A stretch of 20,914 nt of DNA, taken from NCBI GenBank assembly GCA_964384675.1, contig CAYLNK010000089.1, positions 1-20,914 of the forward strand, given 5' to 3'. The notes beneath the pieces were generated by a model. It ran no database searches. It worked only from the letters and a program-made list of their open reading frames with translations, and was not told where the DNA came from. This DNA comes from CAYLNK01 sp964384675. GTDB taxonomy: Bacteria; Acidobacteriota; Thermoanaerobaculia; UBA5066. Made by a program: the position numbers and the translations under genes. Shown here piece after piece: positions 1 through 6,049 of this stretch (position 1 is the first letter of the stretch; every line of letters starts with the position of its first letter).

Positions 1-1500
1 GTCGCGCGGTGCCCCGTCCCCGGCGGGACCGTGGCGAGCGTGAAGGACGGCAAGGCGCGGGCGGTGCGGGGCGTGACGCGCGTCGTGACGATCCCGACGG
101 GCGTCGCCGTCGTGGCGCGGAGCACGTGGGCGGCGCTCGAGGGGCGCGACGCGCTCCAGGTGACCTGGAACGAAGGACCCAATTCCGCCCTCGACACGAG
201 GAAGCTCTGGGGCCTCCTGGAGGAGGGCTTCGCGAGCGGGCGCACGACGCGCAAGGAAGGGGACGGCGCCGCGGCCCTCTCCGCGGGGACGGCAGGAGCG
301 CGACGGCATTCCGCCGAGTATCGCTACCCGTTCCAGGCCCACGCCACGCTCGAGCCGATGAATTGCGTGGCCGACGCGCGGGCCGGTCGATGCGTGCTGT
401 GGGTGCCCACGCAGGCGCCCAATCGCGTCCAGGCCGATGTCGCCAAGGCCCTCGGGGTCGCGCCCGAGGCGGTGACCGTGAACGTCACGCTCATCGGCGG
501 CGGCTTCGGCCGACGCCTGGGGAGCGACTACGCGGTCGAGGCGGCCCAGCTCTCGAAGGCCCTCGACGCGCCCGTCCAGGTGGTCCATACGCGGGCCGAC
601 GACTTCGCCCACGACTTCGTCCACCCGGCGTCGATCGACCGGCTCTCCGCCGTCCTCGACGACCACGGCCTGCCGCTCGCCCTCACGCACGGGATGGCGG
701 AGCTGCACCTCACGATGTTCGGGGCGCTCGACCGGGAGGACAAGGACACCTGGGAAGGGAGCCCGTGGGGCGGCTACGACACGCCGTATCGGATCCCGAG
801 CCTGGAGATCACGTATGCGCCCGTGTCGTCGCCGGTCCCGACGGGAGCCTGGCGGGCGGTGACGTACCCGCCGGGCGTCTTCGCGCGCGAGAGCTTCCTC
901 GACGAGCTCGCGCACCTCGGAGGCTGGGATCCGCTGAAGTACCGCCTCGCCCTCCTCGACGGGCCGGATGCCCGGATCGGGTCGATGACCCTGGAGCGCG
1001 CGCGTCTGCGGCGCGTGGTGGCGCTGGCGGCCGAGAAGGCGGGCTGGGGAACGCCTCTCCCCGCCGGGGAGGGCCGCGGGATCGCGTGCAACCTGTACCA
1101 CGGGCGAACCGCGGTCGCAGAGGTCGCCCACGTGCGCGTGGCGGCGGACGGATCGGTCCGCGTGCGGCGCGTCGTCTGCGCGGTCGACTGCGGCGAGGTG
1201 GTGAACCTCTGGGGACTCGAGGCCCAGTTCGAGGGCGGCGTCGTCTGGGGCCTGACCCACGCTCTGAAGAGCGAGCTCACCTACGAGCGGGGGCGCATCC
1301 AGCAGACGAGCTACGCGGACTTCCCGGTCCTCCGGATCGACGAGATGCCGGTGGTCGAGGTCCACGTCGTTCCGAGCGACCGCCGGCCGAGCGGTCTCGG
1401 CGAGCAGCCGGTGCCACCGATCGCCCCCGCCGTGGCCAATGCGGTCTTCGCCGCCACCGGCAAGAGGGTGAGGACGTTGCCGCTCCGGCTCCGCGGCTGA
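1..1500 (+). CDS. Molybdopterin-binding subunit of a xanthine dehydrogenase / isoquinoline 1-oxidoreductase (IorB-like) family enzyme, 5' partial
   Basis: The reading frame is open from the first base and ends with TGA at 1498-1500, so about 499 C-terminal residues are present. Family members of the IorB type are usually 700-760 residues, so roughly the first third lies outside the window. The visible part enters in the aldehyde oxidase a/b hammerhead region (ARCPVPGGTVASV). It continues through the glycine-rich cofactor loop GGGFGRRLGSDY (codons from about 496) and ends with GLGEQPVPPIAPAVANA, where the Glu at 1402-1404 sits where the family's catalytic Glu is found. These enzymes hydroxylate N-heterocycles or oxidise aldehydes using Mo-MCD, with electrons passing through a separate 2Fe-2S subunit. 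That partner is not visible and may lie upstream. The substrate cannot be read from the sequence. It converges with the next gene with only 6 bp between stop codons. Confidence 0.9.
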   Translation, partial: VARCPVPGGTVASVKDGKARAVRGVTRVVTIPTGVAVVARSTWAALEGRDALQVTWNEGPNSALDTRKLWGLLEEGFASGRTTRKEGDGAAALSAGTAGARRHSAEYRYPFQAHATLEPMNCVADARAGRCVLWVPTQAPNRVQADVAKALGVAPEAVTVNVTLIGGGFGRRLGSDYAVEAAQLSKALDAPVQVVHTRADDFAHDFVHPASIDRLSAVLDDHGLPLALTHGMAELHLTMFGALDREDKDTWEGSPWGGYDTPYRIPSLEITYAPVSSPVPTGAWRAVTYPPGVFARESFLDELAHLGGWDPLKYRLALLDGPDARIGSMTLERARLRRVVALAAEKAGWGTPLPAGEGRGIACNLYHGRTAVAEVAHVRVAADGSVRVRRVVCAVDCGEVVNLWGLEAQFEGGVVWGLTHALKSELTYERGRIQQTSYADFPVLRIDEMPVVEVHVVPSDRRPSGLGEQPVPPIAPAVANAVFAATGKRVRTLPLRLRG

Positions 1501-1506
1501 GGATCG

Positions 1507-3483
1507 TCAGAGGGCGCGGACGGGCAGGACAACCGACTGCACGCCTGCGAACTGGAGCCGGCGCTGGATCGACACGGCGGTCTCGCTGTGGAGAAGGCGG
1601 TGGAACCACTTCTCCTTCTTGAAGATCAGCTTTCCCGTGAAGACGACCGCTCGAGGGAACTCGCGGGAGAGCTCGTGGCACAGCTCCGAAACCCGCCCGA
1701 CGGCCTCGGTGTCGACGGCCATCCGGTACGCGGCGTTCCAGCCGTGGGCGCGGCACCACGTCACGTATTTCACGAGGTGCTGGCGGGTCTCCGCCTCGAG
1801 GCGTCCGAGCTCCGCGGCTCCCTTGAAGTTCCCCGAGTCGACGACCGCGACCGAGACGAAGATGAAGCTCCGGTAGTACTTCGGGAAGAGGCTGTGGATG
1901 TTCAGGATCTGGTGGAGGCCGAAGCCGGAGAACTTGTCGACCGTCAGGATGGCAGTGGGGAGCTTCGGGTCGAGCGCTTCCGTCCCGTCGATCGCCCGGC
2001 CGTCGCCCGCCTTCGCCGTCACCGGGACGAGGATGTCGTCCAGCCGCCTGAGGTCCTCCTTCACGGTCCGGTAGTGACCCCGGATCAGGAAGCAGAGGAG
2101 GATGACGGCGCTGGTGACGACGACGGTCATCCAGCCGCCCTCCGCGAATTTCTCGTACAGCGTGATGCAGAGGATCGTCGCGCACAGGACGAGGCCGGTC
2201 GCATGGAGCGCGAGCTGCCGCTTCCACCGCGGGTCCGTGTGACGCTCCGCGATGAAGTGGCGCGCCATCCCGAGCTGGGAGAGCGTGAAGGTCAGGAACA
2301 CGTTGATCGAGTACATGATGACGATCATCGTGATGTTGCCCCTGGTGTAGAGGAGGGCCGCCAGGGCGGCGAGCCCCATCACGAAGATGCCGTTGTTGGT
2401 CACGAGCCGGTCGGAGAGCTGGGCGAAGCGGTGGGGCATCCAGGAATCGAGGGCCATGTTGGCGAGGACCCGGGGGCCGTCCAGGAAGCCGGCCTGTGCC
2501 GCCACGAAGAGGAGGGCCGCCTCGGCGAGCATCAGGGTGAGGACCATGACCGCTCCGAGCGGCACGGCCCCGACGTGGAAGCGGCCGAAGAGCTGGTCGA
2601 AGAGGACCCAGTTCATCGTCTTGCCCTCCTGGGGCCGCGCGTCGACCAGCAGGTAGCCGAACAGGATCCCGCCCGCGGTGACGGCGAGCGACGCCGCCAT
2701 CAGGAGCATCGTGCGCTTGCCGGTCTGCACGCGGGGCTCCCGCAGCATCGTGACCCCGTTGGAGACCGCCTCGATGCCGGTGTACGTGCCGCCCCCCAGG
2801 GAATAGGCCCGCAGGAGGATGAGCGCCAGCGGCGCGAAGCCGAGGGACCCGAGCGACACCTCGAAGTCGCCGGCCGCCGCGCTGAAGACGCCGGGGAGAG
2901 CGCCCGCATGACGGACGAAGGCGTACCCGATCGCGAGCACGTGGCTCGCCACGAAGAGCAGGAAGATCGGGGCCAGGACGGTCACCGACTCCCGCACGCC
3001 CCGGAGGTTCAGGACGACGAGGAAGACGAGGATGACGATCTCGGCGAGGAGCTTGTGACCGGCCCACGACGGGGGGAGGAAGTTCCAGAGCTGGTCGCAG
3101 CCGGACGCGACCGAGGCGGTGATCGTCAGGACGTAGTCGACGAGGAGCGCGCAGCCGGAGACGACCCCCGCCTTCTCCCCGAGGAGCTTCGTGGCGACGA
3201 GGTAGCCGCCGCCGCCTCCCGGGAAGTGCTGGATGACGTTCGAGTAGGAGACCGAGATGATGACGATCGTCACCGCCGTCATCGCGACGAGGATGATGGA
3301 GAGGTGCTGGTGCGGCCCGAGCGCCCGGTACGCCTCGTCCGGACCGTAGGCCGAGGACGACAGGCCGTCGGCGCCGAGCCCGACCCACGCGAGGAACGCG
3401 ACGAGCGAGACGTTGTGGAAGACCGCGGGGTCCTTGACGTCGCGCTTGGCCCCGATGAGGAGCCGGCGGATCCGCTCGAGCAC
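1507..3483 (-). CDS. APC-superfamily permease, KimA-like (probable potassium importer)
   Basis: A 658-residue polytopic membrane protein with about twelve hydrophobic segments up to residue ~470, then a soluble C-terminal domain of about 180 residues. Motifs shared with Bacillus subtilis KimA (YdaO), as I recall that sequence, include GADGLSSSAYG near the N-terminus, FPGGGGGYLVATKLLGEKAG, LLVDYVLTITASVASG, LNLRGVRES, GIEAVSNG and FTLSQLGM. KimA is a high-affinity K+ importer whose cytosolic USP-like domain is controlled by c-di-AMP; the C-terminal domain here has similar size and place. Potassium as substrate is inferred from family and from the adjacent kdp operon; many relatives are annotated only as amino acid permeases. 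The start is GTG at 3483, chosen because GGAG lies about 6 bases upstream and no longer in-frame start is better. An 11-bp-spaced CTTGAC/CTTGAT pair lies upstream. Confidence 0.85.
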   Translation of the reverse strand: MLERIRRLLIGAKRDVKDPAVFHNVSLVAFLAWVGLGADGLSSSAYGPDEAYRALGPHQHLSIILVAMTAVTIVIISVSYSNVIQHFPGGGGGYLVATKLLGEKAGVVSGCALLVDYVLTITASVASGCDQLWNFLPPSWAGHKLLAEIVILVFLVVLNLRGVRESVTVLAPIFLLFVASHVLAIGYAFVRHAGALPGVFSAAAGDFEVSLGSLGFAPLALILLRAYSLGGGTYTGIEAVSNGVTMLREPRVQTGKRTMLLMAASLAVTAGGILFGYLLVDARPQEGKTMNWVLFDQLFGRFHVGAVPLGAVMVLTLMLAEAALLFVAAQAGFLDGPRVLANMALDSWMPHRFAQLSDRLVTNNGIFVMGLAALAALLYTRGNITMIVIMYSINVFLTFTLSQLGMARHFIAERHTDPRWKRQLALHATGLVLCATILCITLYEKFAEGGWMTVVVTSAVILLCFLIRGHYRTVKEDLRRLDDILVPVTAKAGDGRAIDGTEALDPKLPTAILTVDKFSGFGLHQILNIHSLFPKYYRSFIFVSVAVVDSGNFKGAAELGRLEAETRQHLVKYVTWCRAHGWNAAYRMAVDTEAVGRVSELCHELSREFPRAVVFTGKLIFKKEKWFHRLLHSETAVSIQRRLQFAGVQSVVLPVRAL

Positions 3484-3535
3484 CGCTACTCCATCCCCGG
3501 CCGAATCATCCGATCGCGGAGCTTGCCCGACCTCG

Positions 3536-3564
3536 TATCAAGAAAGTGTCAAGAATGGGATCAG
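3536..3564 (-). promoter_or_regulatory. Upstream direct-repeat operator candidate of the KimA-like gene
   Basis: On the minus strand, TTGACA (3552-3547) and TTGATA (3541-3536) are both preceded by C and are spaced 11 bp, with CTGATC (3564-3559) 12 bp further upstream. The hexamers match those in the kdp, porin and small-gene promoters. The second pair and the -10 hexamer at the fixed distance are not recognisable here, so this may be a half-array, or TTGACA may simply be a -35. The start codon is about 53 bp downstream. Confidence 0.4.
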
Positions 3565-3854
3565 GGCTCGACCCGGCGGCGGGTGGCCATCGCCGATCGA
3601 GTGGCCTTCCCCATCGACTCGAGGACCTCGTCGACCTCGTCCAGGCGCCACACCGCGTCGAGCCCCGGCCAAAGGACCCGGAGCGCCGCCCGGAAGGCGA
3701 TCATGTAGACGGCGAAGCCCAGGATGGCGCCGAGCCACCAGCCTGCCGAGAGCGGCGGCCGTGAGACCGCGAGCGCGAGGCCAGCCGCGAGGCCCGCGAA
3801 GGCCCCCAGCCCGAGGGCGAATCCGAGGAGCTTTCGTGGGACGGGCCGGGACAC
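3561..3854 (-). CDS. Small two-helix membrane protein A (paralogue of the 4129-4401 protein)
   Basis: A 97-residue protein with two hydrophobic segments (about residues 9-30 and 38-61) and a charged cytoplasm-like tail. I do not recognise a named family. It aligns with the neighbouring 90-residue protein over the second helix and tail: W-x-GAIL, then A-x-RV-x-x-P-x-x-D-x-x-WR-x-D, then an E-x-x-M element. The start is GTG at 3854; GGAGGG at 3870-3865 precedes it by ten bases, which is slightly long. It has its own promoter with the four-site array shared with kdp. Together these suggest a role in the potassium-limitation response, but no biochemical function can be read from the sequence. Confidence 0.7.
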   Translation of the reverse strand: MSRPVPRKLLGFALGLGAFAGLAAGLALAVSRPPLSAGWWLGAILGFAVYMIAFRAALRVLWPGLDAVWRLDEVDEVLESMGKATRSAMATRRRVEP

Positions 3855-3876
3855 TCTGGCGGAACCCTCCGCTGCG

Positions 3877-3941
3877 AATGTGCGCGTTCCGGGGTCAGAG
3901 TGCCGTCGATTCCCGGCGCATTCACATCAGGAAACGATCAA
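3877..3941 (-). promoter_or_regulatory. Four-site operator/promoter of small membrane protein A
   Basis: On the minus strand: TTGATC (3941), 11 bp, CTGATG (3930), 21 bp, TCGACG (3909), 11 bp, CTGACC (3898), 16 bp, CACATT (3882-3877); coordinates give the first base of each hexamer. Spacing is identical to the other three arrays although the hexamers are the most degenerate of the four. A start of transcription near 3870 would leave a 16-base leader beginning at the GGAGGG ribosome binding site. Confidence 0.55.
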
Positions 3942-3960
3942 TGTGGCCCACGCCTTGCCC

Positions 3961-4121
3961 ATGTCGGTGACCGTGAAGTCCGAGCTCCGTGGAGCCGCGC
4001 TCGGAGCGACCGCGCTCGCCGCTCCGGGGGTCGTCTTCGGCGACATCGCACCAGCCCGCTCTACGCACTGCACGACAGCTTCCAGGGAGCGCACGGCGTT
4101 TCGCCGGCCGAGGCGAACGTT
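3961..4121 (+). pseudogene. kup: Relic of a Kup-family potassium transporter (N-terminal fragment, frameshifted and truncated)
   Basis: From ATG at 3961 the frame reads into GVVFGDI, the first signature of KUP transporters (Escherichia coli Kup has GVVYGDIGTSPLY). The frame is then lost at 4048. With one missing G restored after 4048 the codons continue as GTSPLYALHDSFQGAHGVSP and on to about 4121 (frame of 4050). There the homology stops, two codons before the 3' end of the opposite-strand gene at 4129. About 54 codons of a normally ~630-residue protein remain. No ribosome binding site is evident before 3961, and the operator array of gene A occupies the upstream DNA. The single-base loss could be a sequencing error, but the 3' truncation cannot be explained that way. 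Confidence 0.75.
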
Positions 4122-4128
4122 GTGCCAA

Positions 4129-4401
4129 TCAGGGTGTTTGCTTCGCCCGTTTCCAGGTGCTCATCGCCCGCTCGAGGTCCCGTCTATCGTCCTGTCGCCA
4201 GAGCTCGTCGGCCTTCGGGGACATGACCCGGATCGCGTTGCCGAGCAGCCAGATCCAGGAGGTCATGGCGAGGATCGCTCCGGGCCACAGCCGGGCCCCA
4301 CCCGTGCTGGCGAGCCAGGCGAACCCGAAAAGCGCCCCGAAGGCGAGGAACACGAGGGCGGTGCCCTGCACCAGCCGTCGGAAGGGGGGGAAGGTCCTCA
4401 T
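4129..4401 (-). CDS. Small two-helix membrane protein B (paralogue of the 3561-3854 protein)
   Basis: A 90-residue protein with two hydrophobic segments (about residues 14-32 and 37-58) and a charged, Arg/Lys-rich tail ending AKQTP. It shares with protein A the pattern W-x-GAIL, A-x-RV-x-x-P-x-x-D-x-x-WR-x-D and E-x-x-M, so the two are paralogues; no named family is recognised. ATG at 4401 is the only good in-frame start: upstream in-frame codons reach a stop without another ATG or GTG. GGAGG is only one base from the ATG, too close for normal use, and the inferred transcription start falls on the A of the ATG, so translation may be leaderless. It is divergent from the porin gene and has its own four-site array. 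Confidence 0.75.
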   Translation of the reverse strand: MRTFPPFRRLVQGTALVFLAFGALFGFAWLASTGGARLWPGAILAMTSWIWLLGNAIRVMSPKADELWRQDDRRDLERAMSTWKRAKQTP

Positions 4402-4407
4402 GCCTCC

Positions 4408-4472
4408 AATGTGGGCCGGATCGAGTCAGGCTGGTGTCAAGACCGAGGGCGCGGCCGTCAGGAACACGTCGG
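4408..4472 (-). promoter_or_regulatory. Four-site operator/promoter of small membrane protein B
   Basis: On the minus strand: CCGACG (4472), 11 bp, CTGACG (4461), 21 bp, TTGACA (4440), 11 bp, CTGACT (4429), 16 bp, CACATT (4413-4408); coordinates give the first base of each hexamer. The same -10-like CACATT occurs at the same offset before gene A. Counting the first base of the -10 as -12 puts +1 at 4401, the first base of the start codon. Confidence 0.65.
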
Positions 4473-4492
4473 GAACAGTCCGCCTGGTCGGG

Positions 4493-4557
4493 TTGAGGGA
4501 ATCCTGACGGGCGACGAGGGGAGTTTGACGCGGTCCTGAAGGGACGCCGCCTAGATT
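4493..4557 (+). promoter_or_regulatory. Four-site operator/promoter of the porin gene
   Basis: TTGAGG (4493), 11 bp, CTGACG (4504), 21 bp, TTGACG (4525), 11 bp, CTGAAG (4536), 16 bp, TAGATT (4552-4557); coordinates give the first base of each hexamer. From the third hexamer on it is nearly the same as the kdp promoter: GTCCTGAAG and GACGC follow TTGACG at the same positions in both. The inferred transcription start is near 4564, giving a leader of about 52 bases. It stands back to back with the array of gene B, 20 bp apart. Confidence 0.7.
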
Positions 4558-4615
4558 TCCGTTCGGCCGGCGGGGACCCATCGGTGCGTCCGGCGTCCAG
4601 AGGAGGAGAGTCTCG

Positions 4616-5734
4616 ATGCGAAACCAGAGTGCCGCCGCAGCTGTCGTCCTGTCCGCGTGCCTCGCCCCGGCCGGCCTTCACGCCCAGGACGTCCCCCCAC
4701 CGCCGGCCACCCCGTCGTGGATCTCGGAGGTCTCCGTGAACGGGTTCGTCTCGGTCGGCTACACGGCGAACCTCGAGAAGCCCAACACGCGAACCAACGC
4801 GTTTCGCGTCTTCGACACCGACGACGGGTCGATCCGGCTGGACGTCGCGGAGATCGTCGTCCAGAAGGAGGCGAAGGACGCGGGCTCGGTCGGCTTCCGC
4901 GTGGACCTCACCGCGGGCTCCGGGATCCCGTCGATCGCGGCGGCGAGCGGCCTCTTCCGGGACGTCGAGACCGGCAAGGCGCAGGACTTCGACGTGCAGC
5001 AGGCGTTCGTGAGCTGGCTGCCGTCGGCGAAGCTCCGTCTGGACGCGGGGAAGTGGGTCACCCACATGGGCCAGGAGCTGATCGAAGGGTACGACGGCTT
5101 CAACGACAGCTACTCGAGGTCGTTCCTGTTCGGCTATGCGATCCCGTTTACCCACACCGGCGTGAAGGCGACGTATGCGATCAACGACACGCTTTCTGTG
5201 ATGGGGCTCTTGACGAACGGCTGGGACAACGTCCGCGACAACAACCGGTCGAAGTCGTTCGGCGGGCAGATCGCCGTGAACGCGGCTCCGGTCAGCGTTT
5301 TCGTCAACTACGTGGGCGGCAAGGAGCGGGACGACGACCATTTCCGGCACACCGTGGACGGCATCGTCGTGGTCCGGCCCGTCGCCGGGCTCACCCTGAC
5401 GCTGAACGCCGACTGGGGCTGGGACGAGGAGGCGGCGGGACCCGGTAAGGACGCCGAGTGGTACGGCGTGGCGGCGTATGTCCGGTACGACGTCTCGGAC
5501 ACTTTCGGACTCACGCTTCGCGCGGAGACCTTCAAGGACAGGGACGGCTTCCGGACCGGGACCCCCCAGCGGCTGGAGGAGATCACGCTGACCCCGGAGG
5601 CGAAGATCGGGAAGCACCTGGTGCTGCGTGGCGAGATCCGCCACGACTCGTCGGACGGGAAGGTGTTCCTGGACCGGGACGAGCCGAAGGACGGCCAGAC
5701 CACCCTGGCCTTCAACGCGATCTACCTCTTCTAG
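4616..5734 (+). CDS. Outer-membrane beta-barrel porin, BBP2 (OmpL-like) family
   Basis: A 372-residue protein with a Sec signal peptide (hydrophobic core AAAAVVLSACLAPAG, likely cleavage after LHA before QDV). The mature part is rich in alternating polar/hydrophobic strands and aromatic girdle residues and ends in Phe (NAIYLF), as expected of a BAM-inserted barrel. The pattern NGFVSVGY, VQQAFVSW, LDAGKW, YSRSFLFGYAIPFTHTGVKATY and the LTNGWDN element fit the putative beta-barrel porin-2 family. Solute specificity is unknown. AGAGGAGGAG ends about 6 bases before the ATG, a strong ribosome binding site. Its promoter has the same site array as the kdp operon that follows 130 bp downstream, so it probably opens the outer membrane under potassium limitation; that role is inferred from regulation, not from the protein. 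Confidence 0.85.
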   Translation: MRNQSAAAAVVLSACLAPAGLHAQDVPPPPATPSWISEVSVNGFVSVGYTANLEKPNTRTNAFRVFDTDDGSIRLDVAEIVVQKEAKDAGSVGFRVDLTAGSGIPSIAAASGLFRDVETGKAQDFDVQQAFVSWLPSAKLRLDAGKWVTHMGQELIEGYDGFNDSYSRSFLFGYAIPFTHTGVKATYAINDTLSVMGLLTNGWDNVRDNNRSKSFGGQIAVNAAPVSVFVNYVGGKERDDDHFRHTVDGIVVVRPVAGLTLTLNADWGWDEEAAGPGKDAEWYGVAAYVRYDVSDTFGLTLRAETFKDRDGFRTGTPQRLEEITLTPEAKIGKHLVLRGEIRHDSSDGKVFLDRDEPKDGQTTLAFNAIYLF

Positions 5735-5775
5735 ACCCGATCGAAGGTCGAAACTCGGGGCCAGGAACCCGGGTC

Positions 5776-5839
5776 TTGACCTCTTCTTGACGGGGCAAGT
5801 CGTTCCTTGACGGCGTCCTGAAGTGACGCTGATTACATT
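5776..5839 (+). promoter_or_regulatory. Four-site operator/promoter of the kdp operon
   Basis: TTGACC (5776), 11 bp, TTGACG (5787), 20 bp, TTGACG (5807), 11 bp, CTGAAG (5818), 16 bp, TACATT (5834-5839); coordinates give the first base of each hexamer. The first three hexamers are each preceded by C. Tandem 11-bp direct repeats overlapping the -35 position, about ten bases before the -10, are the established layout for PhoB-type activation. KdpE, encoded at the end of this operon, belongs to that regulator family and is the inferred binder. The transcription start would be near 5846. Confidence 0.75.
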
Positions 5840-5865
5840 GTGGATGTGAGTACACCGGAGGACAC

Positions 5866-5946
5866 ATGGACCTCGCTTTCGTGGGAATCGCCATTCTCTT
5901 CTTCGCCCTGTCCCGGGGCTTCGTGAAGCTCTGCGAGAAGCTGTAG
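5866..5946 (+). CDS. 26-residue single-helix membrane peptide leading the kdp operon
   Basis: ATG at 5866 with GGAGG four bases upstream, followed by one hydrophobic helix (FVGIAILFFALSRGFV) and a charged end KLCEKL, stop at 5944-5946. Short membrane peptides with a similar LFFALS core and a C-terminal E-K/R-L ending are, from memory, often found just before kdpF in high-GC genomes, usually unannotated. Its ribosome binding site is stronger than that of kdpF, which begins 10 bases downstream. By analogy with KdpF it may be a lipid-like stabiliser of the KdpFABC complex, but no function is established here. Confidence 0.65.
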   Translation: MDLAFVGIAILFFALSRGFVKLCEKL

Positions 5947-5956
5947 GAGCGACGCC

Positions 5957-6049
5957 ATGACCCTGCTCCAGCTCGTCGGCGGTCTCGTCGCCCTCTTCCT
6001 CCTCGCCTACCTCGTGGTGGCGCTGCTCTACCCGGAGAAGCTGTCATGA
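5957..6049 (+). CDS. kdpF: KdpF, small subunit of the potassium-transporting P-type ATPase
   Basis: A 30-residue peptide: one hydrophobic helix (LVGGLVALFLLAYLVVALLYP) and the typical KdpF ending Y-P-E-K-L. The length matches the family (about 29 residues in Escherichia coli). KdpF is a peripheral transmembrane peptide that stabilises KdpFABC at the KdpA surface. The stop overlaps the start of kdpA (ATGA at 6046-6049), consistent with translational coupling. Confidence 0.88.
   Translation: MTLLQLVGGLVALFLLAYLVVALLYPEKLS

Noticed and set aside
3488..3525. Completion of the four-site array in front of the KimA-like gene
   Set aside because: At the fixed offsets the sequence reads CAAGCT or TGGAGT instead of a -10-like hexamer, and the second pair is poor, so only the single 11-bp pair was kept.
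1588..3708. Long plus-strand open frame opposite the KimA-like gene, and similar long frames opposite kdpAB and kdpD
   Set aside because: These are antisense shadows caused by high GC: charged low-complexity products rich in Arg, Glu, Asp and Gly, with no domain, whereas the opposite strands encode recognisable families.
3922..4128. Open frame of 68 codons on the minus strand between the two small genes
   Set aside because: The composition is Arg/Gly/Ser-rich noise and it lies antisense to the kup relic; no ribosome binding site or domain was seen.
5733..5776. Inverted repeat AGACCCG / CGGGTCT after the porin stop as a transcription terminator
   Set aside because: The stem is 7 bp with a loop of about 30 bases, there is no clear T-run, and its right arm runs into the first kdp operator hexamer. 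It is too weak to call.
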